NCBI RefSeq assembly: GCF_003226535.1
Contig: NZ_QKOB01000003.1
Span: 310,001 to 374,000 of the forward strand
From: Meiothermus sp. Pnk-1
Lineage (GTDB): Bacteria > Deinococcota > Deinococci > Deinococcales > Thermaceae
Reading direction: 5' to 3'
Length of the DNA stretch: 64,000 nt
The position numbers and the translations under genes were made by a program. Below, one piece after another: positions 52,729 through 62,319 of this stretch; position 1 is the stretch's first letter, and the number at the start of each line of letters is the position of its first letter. A model generated the notes under the pieces. It saw only the letters and a program-made list of their open reading frames with translations. It was not told where the DNA came from and did not search any database.

Positions 52729-52960
52729 AGTCACTCCTTAGAAGCCTCAGCCAGCGGTGCGAAGTCAACCTACGGCAAACCCTAACGGTGCAGACACCCA
52801 CGGGCCAATACCTGGGGCTGGTTTGTACCTCCAGCATACCCAAAGAATGCCCAAACTTGCAGATTGCGATCATGCCCGGTCCACGCTCCCGGCGTCGGCC
52901 TACCCACCGGATACCTCCTCGGCTCGAGGGCCTCCAGGGCCATGGGGTAATTTAGAGAAC
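52729..52960. other. Divergent promoter region of glgC and the LonC-type gene
   Basis: 232 bp. For glgC, minus-strand CTGCAA (52857-52862), 18-bp spacer and TATGCT (52833-52838) are a possible promoter. For the LonC-type gene, TAATTT (52948-52953) lies 7 bp before its GTG. No HAIR-like site is present, unlike lon. Confidence 0.4.
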
Positions 52961-55150
52961 GTGCGACTCTCTTACGACCTCCTTGAGTGGCGTACCTTTC
53001 CCCAAGACCCCGAAGCCTCCCTCCCGGAGGGTTCAAGCGAGAGCTTTTACGGCCAGGAACGGGCCAGAGAAGCCTTGGAGGCCGCTTTGCGCACCGGTGG
53101 GCACGGCTATTTGGTGGGGCCGCCTGGGCTGGGGAAAAAAGCCGCCCTGTTCGACTTCCTCAAGCATCACCCCCCCCGCACCCCGCCCCCCGATCAGCTC
53201 TACTTGCCGCTTTCCCCCTCGTTGGTCCTAGGTGTCCTTCTCCCGGCAGGGCAGGGTTGGGAGTTGCAGCGGGCGGCCTCGAGCTTTCTGGCCGAGCGCC
53301 AGTTGATCCAGGGCTACTTGGAGCAGATGCCTTTCTTGCAGGAAAAGTACCAGCTCGAGGCCCAGTTCAACGCCCAGCAGCGCGCTTTGCTGGAGAAGCT
53401 GGCCGAGGAAGCCAAGGCCCAGGGGTTCACCCTCGAGCGAACCGAGGAGGGGCTCCGGCTCTCCGGCCCCCAAGAGCCCTCGCCCGATCTCAAGGCGCGG
53501 CTGGAAGAGACCGTACTGGCCCTGATGAGCCTGGCCCACCGGGGTCGCGAGGCTTTGGGGCGGCTGCGCTACGAATGGGCGGCGCAGTACCTCGAGCCTC
53601 GGCTGCGCACCCTCTGCGAGCGCTACCCCACCGCCCGGCCCTACTGGGAAGCCCTCCACCGCCAGCTTTTGGCCTGGAGCGAGGCGGGAGAATACCCCCA
53701 GGACGTAACCCCCTGGCAGGCCCACCTGCTGCTGGGTGCCGCCTCGCAAAGCCCCCCGCCCGTGATCTATGAGCCCCTGCCAACCCCGGCTAGGCTCTGC
53801 GGGCGGCTCGAGTACCGCTCGGTGGAGGGAGGGCTTTTCACCCACGTCGGGCTGATCCGGCCCGGGGCGCTGCACAAGGCCCAAGGCGGGTTCTTGGTGC
53901 TTGACGCCATCCAGGTATGGCAGCAGGGAAGCTGGCCCTACCTCAAGCGGGCGCTCAAGAACGGCGAGATCGAGCTCTTCGGCGAGGAGGGCAACCCTAA
54001 GGTGCAAAGCCTGGAGGTCCTCCCCATGCCCCTACAGACCCAGGTCTTCCTGGTGGGAACCCCCGAGGTCTTCCATCTGCTGGAACACGACGAGGATTTC
54101 GCCGAGCTGTTTCGCTTCCGGGCAGAGTTCTCCCCGGTGCTCGAGGCCAACCCCCAGGCCCTGCGCTTTTTGGGAAACTTTGTCCAAAGCCACGGCTACC
54201 CCTTGCGCCAAGGGGCTCTGGCTGCCCTGTACGACCACGCCCGGCGCAGCGTGGAACACCGCCAGCTGCTGGACGCCAGGCTGGGGGAACTCCTCGCCCT
54301 AGCGCGGGAGGCCAGGGCCTTGGCCCCAACCCCCCTGACCCGGGAGGCGGTGCTGCAAGCCATCCGCCTGCACGAGGCGCGCTCGGCGCTAAGCGAAGAA
54401 CACTTCTTGCGCGAAGTGCAGGAGGGGACCTGGAGCTTTCAGCTTCAGGGCAGGGCCTTGGGCCAGGTGAACGGCTTGGTGATCCTCGAGGCCGACCCTC
54501 CCTGGGGGCGCCCGGTGCGGATCACCGCCCGGGCCTCCGCCGGGCGGGAGGGGGTGGTCTCCATCGACCGCGAAGCTGGCCTCACCGGGCAGGTCTTTCA
54601 CAAGGCGGCGCTTACCCTCGAGGGCTATCTACGCGGCCATTACGCCGAGGTGGGTTCGCTGGCGGTGACGGCGAGCGTGGTCTTCGAGCAGAACTATGGC
54701 CACATCGAGGGGGACTCGGCGGGGCTGGCTGAGCTGCTGGCGATCCTCTCGGCCATCGGGGGCTTCCCCCTGCGGCAAGACCTGGCCGTCACCGGTGCGG
54801 TGGATCAGCTGGGAAACGTGCTGGCGGTGGGTGGGGTTACCCCCAAGGTGGAGGGTTTCTACCGTATCTGCAAGGCAGTAGGGCTCACCGGAAGCCAGGG
54901 GGTGGTGTTGCCAAAATCCAATCTGGTCAACCTGACCCTCTCGGAAGAGGTGTTGCAGGCCGTAAAAGCCGGGCAGTTCCACCTCTACGCGGTGAGCCAA
55001 GTGGACGAGGCGTTGGAGCTCTTCACCGGGCTCAAAAAGGGGTTTAGGGGCGCCCACGAGCGGGTGCGGGCGGCGCTCGAGGAGTTCCAAAAGCTCGAGG
55101 AAGGCCAGGAAGAAGCCGATACCCCAGACCGTAAGCCCTTCTGCGGTTGA
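52961..55150 (+). CDS. LonC-type Lon-like protease with degenerate AAA+ module
   Basis: 729 residues from GTG 52961 (the frame runs open to 52757, but that part is low-complexity and non-Lon-like). The N-terminal region has GPPGLGKKA at residues 53-61, where the Ser/Thr of Walker A is Lys. A long helical insertion (about 100-250) precedes the rest of the AAA+ fold (GGLFTHVGLIRPGALHKAQGGFLVLD region). The protease domain has the catalytic Ser586 in GDSAG and Lys629 in GGVTPKVEG, 43 residues apart. This is the architecture of the ATP-independent LonC described from Meiothermus taiwanensis. The N-terminal start codon is uncertain. Confidence 0.88.
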   Translation: MRLSYDLLEWRTFPQDPEASLPEGSSESFYGQERAREALEAALRTGGHGYLVGPPGLGKKAALFDFLKHHPPRTPPPDQLYLPLSPSLVLGVLLPAGQGWELQRAASSFLAERQLIQGYLEQMPFLQEKYQLEAQFNAQQRALLEKLAEEAKAQGFTLERTEEGLRLSGPQEPSPDLKARLEETVLALMSLAHRGREALGRLRYEWAAQYLEPRLRTLCERYPTARPYWEALHRQLLAWSEAGEYPQDVTPWQAHLLLGAASQSPPPVIYEPLPTPARLCGRLEYRSVEGGLFTHVGLIRPGALHKAQGGFLVLDAIQVWQQGSWPYLKRALKNGEIELFGEEGNPKVQSLEVLPMPLQTQVFLVGTPEVFHLLEHDEDFAELFRFRAEFSPVLEANPQALRFLGNFVQSHGYPLRQGALAALYDHARRSVEHRQLLDARLGELLALAREARALAPTPLTREAVLQAIRLHEARSALSEEHFLREVQEGTWSFQLQGRALGQVNGLVILEADPPWGRPVRITARASAGREGVVSIDREAGLTGQVFHKAALTLEGYLRGHYAEVGSLAVTASVVFEQNYGHIEGDSAGLAELLAILSAIGGFPLRQDLAVTGAVDQLGNVLAVGGVTPKVEGFYRICKAVGLTGSQGVVLPKSNLVNLTLSEEVLQAVKAGQFHLYAVSQVDEALELFTGLKKGFRGAHERVRAALEEFQKLEEGQEEADTPDRKPFCG

Positions 55151-55178
55151 GGGCGAACTCAGGCGGTAAGGTTGAACC

Positions 55179-56102
55179 ATGACCCCACCCCAGCCCCTCA
55201 CCCAATTCAAGGGCCTCCCTCCCGTCCCCCCGCTGGGCCTGGGCACCTGGCAGTGGGGGGATACCTGGGTATGGGGCTACGGCAAGGGCTACCGGGAGGC
55301 AGACATCCAGGCTGCGTTTCGGGCCAGCCTGGAAGGCGGCGTCCGGCTGGTGGACACCGCCGAGGTATACGGGCTAGGCCGCGCCGAGCAAATGCTGGGG
55401 CGGCTGCTCAAAACCAGCCACGCCCGTCCTTTGGTGGTCTCTAAGTTCTTCCCCTTCCCTTGGCGCTTGCAACGTAAATCCTTGATCCGCGCCCTGAAGA
55501 ACAGCCTCAAACGCTTACAGCTATCCCAACTCGACCTCTACCTGCAACACTGGCCCTGGCCTCCCCTACCCCCCGAGGCGTGGGCAGAAGCGCTGGCCGA
55601 AGCTTACGAACTGGGCCTGACCAAAGCCGTAGGGGTATCGAATTTCAACCCCCAGCAGCTCGAGCGCAGCCTCACCGTTTTGAGCAAACACAACGTCCCG
55701 CTGGCGGCCAACCAGGTGGAATACCACCTGCTCGAGCGTACCCCCGAGAAAAGCGGGCTCAAAGCGCTGATGGAGCGCGAAGGTATCGTGCTGATGGCCT
55801 ATAGCCCGCTGGCCATGGGCTGGCTGACCGGGAAGTACCGCCCCGAGTACCCCCCCAAAGGCGGCTACCGAGGACGCTACAAAAACCGCCCGCAGCTCCC
55901 GGCGCTGCTGGAAATCCTCCAGCAGATCGCCGCGTCCAAGAACGCTACCCCGGCCCAAGTCGCCCTGCGCTGGTGCATAGAGAAAGGCGCCTTGCCCATC
56001 CCAGGGGCCAAGAACGCCCAGCAAGCTAAGGCCAACACAGGAGCATTACAGCTCACCTTGCACCCCGAAGAGCTGGCCCGGCTTGACGCAGCGAGCGCCT
56101 AA
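55179..56102 (+). CDS. Aldo/keto reductase
   Basis: 307 residues. TIM-barrel oxidoreductase using NADPH. The catalytic tetrad is visible: Asp and Tyr in VDTAEVYGLGRAE, Lys in VVSKFF, and His in LQHWPWP. VGVSNFNPQQLERSL and YSPLAMGWLTGKY follow, and PIPGAKNAQQAKANTGAL is the cofactor phosphate loop. TAAGGT lies 6 bp before the ATG (28 bp after the LonC-type stop), which suggests separate leaderless transcription. Substrate unknown. Confidence 0.92.
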   Translation: MTPPQPLTQFKGLPPVPPLGLGTWQWGDTWVWGYGKGYREADIQAAFRASLEGGVRLVDTAEVYGLGRAEQMLGRLLKTSHARPLVVSKFFPFPWRLQRKSLIRALKNSLKRLQLSQLDLYLQHWPWPPLPPEAWAEALAEAYELGLTKAVGVSNFNPQQLERSLTVLSKHNVPLAANQVEYHLLERTPEKSGLKALMEREGIVLMAYSPLAMGWLTGKYRPEYPPKGGYRGRYKNRPQLPALLEILQQIAASKNATPAQVALRWCIEKGALPIPGAKNAQQAKANTGALQLTLHPEELARLDAASA

Positions 56103-56123
56103 TGTGAACCTCCCCGAAAAGTG

Positions 56124-56175
56124 CGTGCCCCCCTGGAAGGCGCTTCGCAGCACAACCCATCGAGAGGATTGCTCA
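56124..56175 (+). repeat. 52-bp direct repeat, left copy
   Basis: 50 of 52 bases match the copy at 62320-62371, same orientation. It contains GTGC...GCAC and GAAG-gcg-CTTC inverted segments. It lies 16 bp past the stop of the MacB-like permease gene. The pair brackets the whole efflux operon. Confidence 0.85.
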
Positions 56176-56191
56176 GACGGGTACCCAGGCG

Positions 56192-57400
56192 CTATTCGAA
56201 CCGCAGCGCCTCGATGGGGTCCAAAGCTGCCGCCCGGGCGGCGGGCCACACCCCGAAGAAAAGCCCTACCAATGCGCTCACCGTGAGGGCCAGGAGCACC
56301 GTCAGGGGGCTCAGGACGAACACCCCGAAAAAGGGCACCAAGGCCGAGATCAAGGCCAACAAGCCCACCGCCAGCAGCACCCCCAATATCCCCCCCAGCA
56401 AGGTGAGCACCACCGCCTCGATCAGGAACTGCTGCCGGATGAGCGCAGCGGTCGCCCCCAGCGCTTTGCGCAACCCGATCTCGCGGGTGCGCTCGGTTAC
56501 CGAGACCAACATGATGTTCATGATCCCGATCCCCCCCACCAGGAGCGACAGACCGGCGATGGCCCCCAACAGGGCCTGCAGGATCAGGGTGATGTTGCGC
56601 AGGGTGTTTTGGAAGCTTTCGGTGGATTCGACGGAGAACTTGCCCTTGCCGTAGCGGGCCTCGAGGATACGGCGCACCTGGCTTTGCACTTGCGCGGCGT
56701 CGGCTTCCTTATCCAGCGCCAGCAGCACGGCGTCGTAGTTGCCCCGGCGGAAGTTGCCGCTAGACCAAAGGTAGGCAATGGGAGCGTACACCACGGAGAC
56801 GGATCCCAACCCCCCAAAGATCCCCGCCGGGGGCTCGAGCACCCCCACCACGGTGAGGTCGGCCCGGCGGCCATCGGAAAAGAAGAGCCGTACGGTCTGC
56901 CCGATGGGGTCGCGGCCAGGGAACAAATCCTTAGCTGCTCGGTCCGAAAGCACGGCCAAGGGCAAGCCGCCTTTGGCCTCAGAGGCGCTGAAATAGCGTC
57001 CCCGGGCGATCTTGGTGGTAGGGTCGAGGCTGGGGAGATCGCCGGGCGTGCCCTGGAGCTGCAGCGAGCGCCGATCCCCCGGTTTAGGCTCGTACTGAAC
57101 GCTTCCGAAAAGCTGAGGGATGACCTTTGCTGGAAGGGCTTGCAGGCTCTGGAGGTCCTCGTCGCGGAGGGTGACGCTGCCGAAGCCGACCCCGCTATTG
57201 AAGTTTGGCTGGATGAAGATGCTGCGTCCGGCCAGCCCCTCGATGTCGCGGGTGATCCCGGCGGAGGCCATCTGGCCCAGGCTCACCATGGTGGTAACCG
57301 CGAACACTCCGATCACAATACCCAATAGGGCTAAAAAGCTCCGCAGCCGGTTTCCCGAGAGCGCCTCGAAGGCCATGCGAAAGTTCTCCAGGGGGTTCAT
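56192..57400 (-). CDS. MacB-like ABC exporter permease (FtsX family)
   Basis: 402 residues. One N-terminal helix ([20 protein letters not shown]), a large periplasmic domain, and three C-terminal helices. [36 protein letters not shown] (the cytoplasmic coupling region) and [21 protein letters not shown] (C-terminal signature) are typical of MacB permease domains. In MacB the ATPase is fused; here it is a separate gene that overlaps by 4 bp. Last gene of the efflux operon. Works with MacA- and TolC-like proteins encoded upstream. Confidence 0.92.
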   Translation of the reverse strand: MNPLENFRMAFEALSGNRLRSFLALLGIVIGVFAVTTMVSLGQMASAGITRDIEGLAGRSIFIQPNFNSGVGFGSVTLRDEDLQSLQALPAKVIPQLFGSVQYEPKPGDRRSLQLQGTPGDLPSLDPTTKIARGRYFSASEAKGGLPLAVLSDRAAKDLFPGRDPIGQTVRLFFSDGRRADLTVVGVLEPPAGIFGGLGSVSVVYAPIAYLWSSGNFRRGNYDAVLLALDKEADAAQVQSQVRRILEARYGKGKFSVESTESFQNTLRNITLILQALLGAIAGLSLLVGGIGIMNIMLVSVTERTREIGLRKALGATAALIRQQFLIEAVVLTLLGGILGVLLAVGLLALISALVPFFGVFVLSPLTVLLALTVSALVGLFFGVWPAARAAALDPIEALRFE

Positions 57401-58098
57401 GCCACCTCCCCTGTTGCTCCCACGATCAAGCCATCGCGCAAGCGGATGATGCGCTGGGCCCGAGCCCCCACATCCGGCTCGTGGGTGACCATGATGACGG
57501 TTTTGCCCTCCTGGTGAAGGGTGTCGAAGAGGGCCAGAATCTCCTCCGAAGACTTTGAGTCGAGGTTGCCGGTGGGCTCGTCGGCCAGCAGGATATCCGG
57601 CTCCTGGACCAGCGCCCGGGCAATCGCTACCCGCTGCTTCTGCCCCCCGGAAAGCTCTGCGGGGCGGTGGTCGAGGCGGGCCCCTAAGCCCACCGCCTCG
57701 AGCGCCGCTCGGGCCCGCTGCAACCGCTCAGCCAGCCCCACCCCCCGGTACACCAGGGGTAGGGCTACGTTGTGCAAAGCGGTCAGCTTGGGCAGCAGGA
57801 AAAACGCCTGGAACACGAATCCGATGCGCTGGTTACGCACCTTGGCCAGCTCCACTTCGCTTAAGCCGGAGGTCTCAACTCCGCTGAGCTTATAGCTGCC
57901 GGAAGTGGGCGAGTCCAGGAGGCCGATCAGGTGCATCAGGGTAGACTTCCCCGAACCAGAAGGCCCCATGATGGCTACATACTCGCCCTGCTCGATGGAG
58001 AGGTCCACCCCCCGTAGGGCCTGTACCTCGACGGCCCGGGCCCCTCCGCCCGAGCGGTAGACCTTGGTGATGCCCCGCATCTCTACGACCGCAGGCAT
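57397..58098 (-). CDS. MacB/LolD-type ABC exporter ATPase
   Basis: 233 residues. Walker [11 protein letters not shown]-loop [10 protein letters not shown], signature [15 protein letters not shown], Walker [13 protein letters not shown] and H-loop VTHEP are all present; [21 protein letters not shown] is typical of the MacB/LolD group. It overlaps the permease gene (ATGA) and follows the MacA-like gene after 10 bp. It powers mechanotransmission rather than classic transport, as known for MacB. Confidence 0.94.
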   Translation of the reverse strand: MPAVVEMRGITKVYRSGGGARAVEVQALRGVDLSIEQGEYVAIMGPSGSGKSTLMHLIGLLDSPTSGSYKLSGVETSGLSEVELAKVRNQRIGFVFQAFFLLPKLTALHNVALPLVYRGVGLAERLQRARAALEAVGLGARLDHRPAELSGGQKQRVAIARALVQEPDILLADEPTGNLDSKSSEEILALFDTLHQEGKTVIMVTHEPDVGARAQRIIRLRDGLIVGATGEVA

Positions 58099-58108
58099 GA
58101 GCTGTACC

Positions 58109-59338
58109 TCACGATCCTTGAGCCCTCGAGGCCGGAGGGTTATACCGCACCCGCGCTCCGTCCTTGAGGGTTTGCGGCGGGAGGCTCACCACCAGCGCGC
58201 CCGGCGAGACCCCCTCCACCGCAGCCTGGGTGAGGTTGCGCGCGCGCACCGTGACGGGCCGTCGCTGCACCGTCTGGGTCTTGGGATCCACCAGCCAGAC
58301 GAAGCTCCGGTCTCCCTCTTCTACCAGCGTCTCAAGAGGGATCAAGGTGGCCTGGGGCAGGCTGAGCACGATGACCCGAGCCGTACCGGTGAAGCCCGGC
58401 TTGACCGCCTGCGCCCCCTCAGTAAAGCGCAGAAACACCGGCAGCACCGCGCTGCCCCCCTGCCCCTGCACCTCGGCGACGCTGGAGAGGCGCTCAACCT
58501 TGGCCACGAGGGGCTGGCCGGGCAGGGCGTCGAGCTCCACGCGGGCGGGCATCCCCGGCCTGACCTCGAGGGCTTGCGCCTCGGGTAGCCGCACCCGCAC
58601 CCGCATCGAACCATCCCGGACGATGCGAATCCCACCCGCGGGGGCGCTGGCTGAGGCCCCCGAGAGGGATTGGCTGGACTCTCCCGCCTTGATTCCCACC
58701 TCGGTGACGATCCCGGCCACCGGAGCGCGCAGCTGGGCCTCGGCGATGGCGCGCTGGAGGGATTGGATCTGGGCTTGCTGGGCCTCGAGCTGAGCTTGCA
58801 GATCGCGCTGGGCGGCCTTGGCCTGAGCGAGGGCGCTCTCCAGTTGGCCCTCGAGCTGGGCTACCTGGCGGCTTTGGTTGTCCACCTCGATCCGCGAGGC
58901 CGCCCCGGCAGCGAAGAGTCGCCGGGTGAGGGCGAGCTGCTCCCGGGCCCCCTCCAGCTGACGCCGAAGGTTTTCCCGGGTGGCCTCCGCCTCGGCTCGG
59001 CTGGCCTGTAGCCGGGCTTGCAGGGCGAAGAGCTGAGCCTGGGCGGCGGCGAGGTCCCCGCGTTCGCGCGAGATCTCGAGCTCGGCAAGGACCTGGCCGG
59101 CCTGAACCGCCTCTCCTTCCCGTACCCCCACTCGGGCTACCCGCCCGCTCCGGCTGAAGTTCAGGGTATAGGTCTCGGCTTCTACCAGGGCGCTCCCCGA
59201 GACTTCTCGGGCGAAGCGGCCTTGGGTGACTTCCCTCACCGTCACCGGGGTACCCGGGTCGGGGCGCGGGCGCAGCAGCCCAAACAGGGTCAGGCCGAGC
59301 GAGAGCAGGATGATCAGGGGCAATGCCCAGCGCCGCAT
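58109..59338 (-). CDS. MacA-like periplasmic adaptor (RND/HlyD family)
   Basis: 409 residues. Signal anchor [18 protein letters not shown], lipoyl half ([23 protein letters not shown]), a long alpha-helical hairpin (about 85-205, with many Ala/Gln/Arg), the second lipoyl half ([19 protein letters not shown]), then beta-barrel and membrane-proximal domains ([22 protein letters not shown]). It links the inner-membrane ABC exporter to an outer-membrane TolC-type channel. Its ATG overlaps the preceding stop by one base (TGATG). Confidence 0.92.
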   Translation of the reverse strand: MRRWALPLIILLSLGLTLFGLLRPRPDPGTPVTVREVTQGRFAREVSGSALVEAETYTLNFSRSGRVARVGVREGEAVQAGQVLAELEISRERGDLAAAQAQLFALQARLQASRAEAEATRENLRRQLEGAREQLALTRRLFAAGAASRIEVDNQSRQVAQLEGQLESALAQAKAAQRDLQAQLEAQQAQIQSLQRAIAEAQLRAPVAGIVTEVGIKAGESSQSLSGASASAPAGGIRIVRDGSMRVRVRLPEAQALEVRPGMPARVELDALPGQPLVAKVERLSSVAEVQGQGGSAVLPVFLRFTEGAQAVKPGFTGTARVIVLSLPQATLIPLETLVEEGDRSFVWLVDPKTQTVQRRPVTVRARNLTQAAVEGVSPGALVVSLPPQTLKDGARVRYNPPASRAQGS

Positions 59339-60345
59339 CAGTTGCCTCCTCCCAACGAGGCCACAACCACCCCTTGCCTAGCCTTCCATAGCTCGCCGGC
59401 GGCGGAGGCATAGGCCGATTGGGCCTCGAGCAGGTTGATCTCGCTTTGCAAAAAGTCCAGCCGGGAGATAACCCCCGCCTGCAGCCGGGTACGGGCCGCC
59501 GCCAACGCCTGTTGCGCTTGGGTCAGGTCGCGCTGGGCTAAGCCATACGCCCGCTGGGCTGCCATATAGCGGTCCTGCGCGGCATCGAAGGCCTGGCGCA
59601 GGGTGCGCTCGAGGTCGGCTAGCGCCGTCCGAGCTGCCTCCAAGCTGCGCTCTCTGGCCGCTAGCTCCAAAGGTGGGGTGTCCGGGCCCGAGGCCAGCGC
59701 GACCGCGCGTTCAGCCTCCCGCACTGCGTTCTGGGCGTGCAACCGGGCCGCACTTCCCTCCCAGCCCAGCCCTTGCGGCAACGCGGGGGCCTCGGGAAGC
59801 GACCGCAGCTCCACCCCAGGGAGGCGGGCCTGGGCCAGGGCCAGGGCGTTGCGGGCGCGGGCCACCTCCGAGGCGGCGCGGCTTTGCGCGGCCTCTGCCG
59901 CGGTGAGGTCAGCCTGGGAGATGGCCCCGGCTTGGCGGCGCAGGCGGGCCGCTTCGAGCCGCAGGTTGGCCTGCTCCAGGCGTTTTTGCGCAAGCTCGAG
60001 GGCCGCCTGGGCCTCGAGCGCAGCGGTGTAATTCTCGATCACGGCGTTTTCGGCCCCGGCTTGTGCAGCAGCGAGCCGAGCCCGGGCCAGCGCCAGGTTC
60101 TCCTGAGCGCGGGTCACCGCCAGCGGCGGGGCGTCGGGGTCGGCCTGCTGTTTGCGCAGTTCGTCCTGGGCAGCGCTGAGGCCCCGCTGGGCCTCGAGCA
60201 GCTTGGCGTCTCGAGCCGCTAAGGTTGGGATCACCTCAGGAAGCGGCTGGGCCAGGCTGGCGCTAGAGAAGGCCAGCCCAAGGAGCAAAAAACCTAGCAC
60301 AAGGCGGGGTGTTCTAGTTCGGCTCACGAACATCGCTTCTCTCAT
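59338..60345 (-). CDS. TolC-like outer membrane efflux protein 1 (short)
   Basis: 335 residues from ATG 60345; signal peptide around RLVLGFLLLGLAFSSASLA. The mature protein is almost wholly Ala/Leu/Gln/Arg heptads (AQKRLEQANLRLEAARLRRQ), the coiled barrel of TolC, and includes RLQAGVISRLDFLQSEINLLEAQ near the C terminus. TolC is usually over 400 residues, so the strand regions are small or missing. The start overlaps the stop of the second TolC-like gene (ATGA), so both are made together. Confidence 0.82.
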   Translation of the reverse strand: MREAMFVSRTRTPRLVLGFLLLGLAFSSASLAQPLPEVIPTLAARDAKLLEAQRGLSAAQDELRKQQADPDAPPLAVTRAQENLALARARLAAAQAGAENAVIENYTAALEAQAALELAQKRLEQANLRLEAARLRRQAGAISQADLTAAEAAQSRAASEVARARNALALAQARLPGVELRSLPEAPALPQGLGWEGSAARLHAQNAVREAERAVALASGPDTPPLELAARERSLEAARTALADLERTLRQAFDAAQDRYMAAQRAYGLAQRDLTQAQQALAAARTRLQAGVISRLDFLQSEINLLEAQSAYASAAGELWKARQGVVVASLGGGN

Positions 60346-61586
60346 GGAGTAACCTCCCAATCGGCTCCGGCCAGATCCAAGTACCCTCCTACCGCTTCGA
60401 TATACGCCCGCCAGGCGGCGGCCAAGCGCCCCTCGGCGTCGGCCTCCTGGGCTTGGGCCTCGAGTACCTCCAAAGGGCTGGCCGCCCCGTTTTGGGCTCG
60501 GGTTTCGGCCAGGGCGCGCTTGCGCCGGGCCAGGGCCAGACGTTGCTCTGCAAGCCCCAACGTCTCCTGGGCGGTGCGCGTATTCTGCCGAGCCTGCGTC
60601 AGTTGCCGAGCGAGGTCATTTTCCAAGGCGCTGAGCCGTACCGCCGCAGCGGTGCGTTCGGCCTCGAGGCCCCGCAGGTCGGCGGTGCGAGATGGGTCTA
60701 GGGCGATCACCGCGCTCAGGGTGAACCTCCACTCGCCGAGGCCGGGGATGGGAGTGCCGGGCGGAAGGCCGGGCAGCTCAGTAGGGGCTGTCACCTGGAG
60801 ATTTGCCCCGGGCCAACCGAGCCCCTGGGCGGTGAGCCCCAACCCTACGGTGGCCTCCTGGCCCAAGAATTGCCCGCGCAGGCTCACCTGGGGGGAAAGG
60901 GCCCGCCTGGCCTCGGCAACTCGGGCCTCGGCCAGCTGCAAAGCCAGCGCCGCGTCGCGGTAGCCAGGGGTGCTCTGCGGGGCGGTTTCGGGGAGGGTAA
61001 AACCAAGCACCACGGCAGCTGCATTTCCTCCGAAGCCCAAAGCCGACACCTCAGCCTGGGCGCCCTGCAGGCCGTTCTGGGCTTGGCGAACCGCGACCGC
61101 CAGCTCGGAGTGGGCAAGGCGAGCCTCTTCCCGGTCGGCGCTGCTCACCGCCCCCAGAGCTGCTTTTCGCTCGATCTCGGCCAGGCGTTGCCGAGCGGCT
61201 TCCGCGCGCAAGGCAGTGGCTTTCGCGGTGGCCTCGGCCTCCCACAGCCGGGCGTGGGCTAGCAAGGCCCGCTGGATGCCGCTGCGCCGGATCCCCTGAA
61301 GCTGGGTGCGCGCCGCCTCGAGCTCCCTCAAGGCCTGCACACCCTGAGAGCCCGCCACCTGGTAGGTAAGGGTGAGGCCATAGCTCCACTCGCCCGCGCT
61401 CCAGAGCTGGCGACCTGCGTTCACGCTGCCGGAAAGCCCCAGCCGCAAGGCCTCGAGCCGGGCTTGGGCCGCCTCCACCCGTTCCTGCGCCGGAGCCAGC
61501 TCAGGGCTTCGGTAACCCAGGGCTTCCTGGGGGGAGAAGGCCAGGGCAGGGACCAGCAGGACCCCCGCGGCCAGCAACCGCCTCAC
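60342..61586 (-). CDS. TolC-like outer membrane efflux protein 2
   Basis: 414 residues from GTG 61586, whose bases overlap the preceding stop (GTGA). Signal peptide VRRLLAAGVLLVPALAFS. Two TolC halves are recognisable, each with Ala-rich helices; SPQVSLRGQFLGQEATVGLGLTA and GEWRFTLSAVIALDP fit the outer-membrane strands, and RAQNGAASPLEVLEAQAQEADAE the C-terminal helix. Two TolC-like genes in one operon could form a mixed channel or give alternative partners to MacA. Confidence 0.83.
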   Translation of the reverse strand: MRRLLAAGVLLVPALAFSPQEALGYRSPELAPAQERVEAAQARLEALRLGLSGSVNAGRQLWSAGEWSYGLTLTYQVAGSQGVQALRELEAARTQLQGIRRSGIQRALLAHARLWEAEATAKATALRAEAARQRLAEIERKAALGAVSSADREEARLAHSELAVAVRQAQNGLQGAQAEVSALGFGGNAAAVVLGFTLPETAPQSTPGYRDAALALQLAEARVAEARRALSPQVSLRGQFLGQEATVGLGLTAQGLGWPGANLQVTAPTELPGLPPGTPIPGLGEWRFTLSAVIALDPSRTADLRGLEAERTAAAVRLSALENDLARQLTQARQNTRTAQETLGLAEQRLALARRKRALAETRAQNGAASPLEVLEAQAQEADAEGRLAAAWRAYIEAVGGYLDLAGADWEVTP

Positions 61587-62182
61587 CAACTCAACCTCCA
61601 AAGCAGGGCTCCCAGAGAAATCCCCGCAGCGCCCAGGGTTCCGACGAGGGTCCTTTGGGGCGCCAGCACCCGCAGGGCCGCGTAGATCAACCCTATACCC
61701 CAAATGCCTCCGATCACGCTTACCCCCTGGGCGATCCAGGTAAAAGGAGCTCCCCGCACCAGCGCCGCGTACTGCTTGGCCCATTCCTGCAGGGCTTCGG
61801 CTTCGCCCAGGCTAGGGGGGGCTCCCAGGTTGCCGGTGATGGGGAACAGCGCCGCAACCGGCAGCAACATCAGCCCCACCACCACCCCCGGCAGGCTGGC
61901 CCAGCCGGCCACCTCCCAGGCCCTGGACTCCGCCCCCGCCAGTACCCGCAGGATCAGCCCGTATACCCCCCACGTCACCACGCCAAAGACAATCCCGCCA
62001 AGTATCGCGAACACGAGCGGGGAGCCGAAGCCGGGGCTAGGGAGCAATCGGTTGGCCAACACGCCAGCTAAGTTGGTCAGCACGCTCGCCAGCACCGCGA
62101 CCAGCAAAGGAGCGAACAAAGCCGGTTGGCTATCTTTCAGGCGCTCAAAGAAGGCTCGAGGTGCGATCAGTAAGTCTCCCAT
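61583..62182 (-). CDS. Yip1 family membrane protein
   Basis: 199 residues, five predicted helices. LLIAPRAFFERLKD at the start is a common opening of bacterial Yip1-domain proteins; VLASVLTNLAGVLANRLL, FAILGGIVFGVVTWGVYGLIL and WASLPGVVVGLMLLPVAAL follow. ATG 62182 has AAGGAGG 5 bp upstream; TTG 62197 is less likely. First gene of the efflux operon, coupled to the TolC-like gene by a GTGA overlap. Role in export unknown; perhaps membrane organisation. Confidence 0.8.
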   Translation of the reverse strand: MGDLLIAPRAFFERLKDSQPALFAPLLVAVLASVLTNLAGVLANRLLPSPGFGSPLVFAILGGIVFGVVTWGVYGLILRVLAGAESRAWEVAGWASLPGVVVGLMLLPVAALFPITGNLGAPPSLGEAEALQEWAKQYAALVRGAPFTWIAQGVSVIGGIWGIGLIYAALRVLAPQRTLVGTLGAAGISLGALLWRLSW

Positions 62183-62319
62183 CCATTCCTCCTTCAACTC
62201 GTCAAAAGCGCTCTAATCCCAGTCCACCCGTCAGCAACCTTAGCGTCGAACTAAGGCCACCCTACCCGAGGTGTTTGTTGCGCCGACCGTAGCGCTCCCC
62301 CAAGGAAAGGTGGAGAGTA

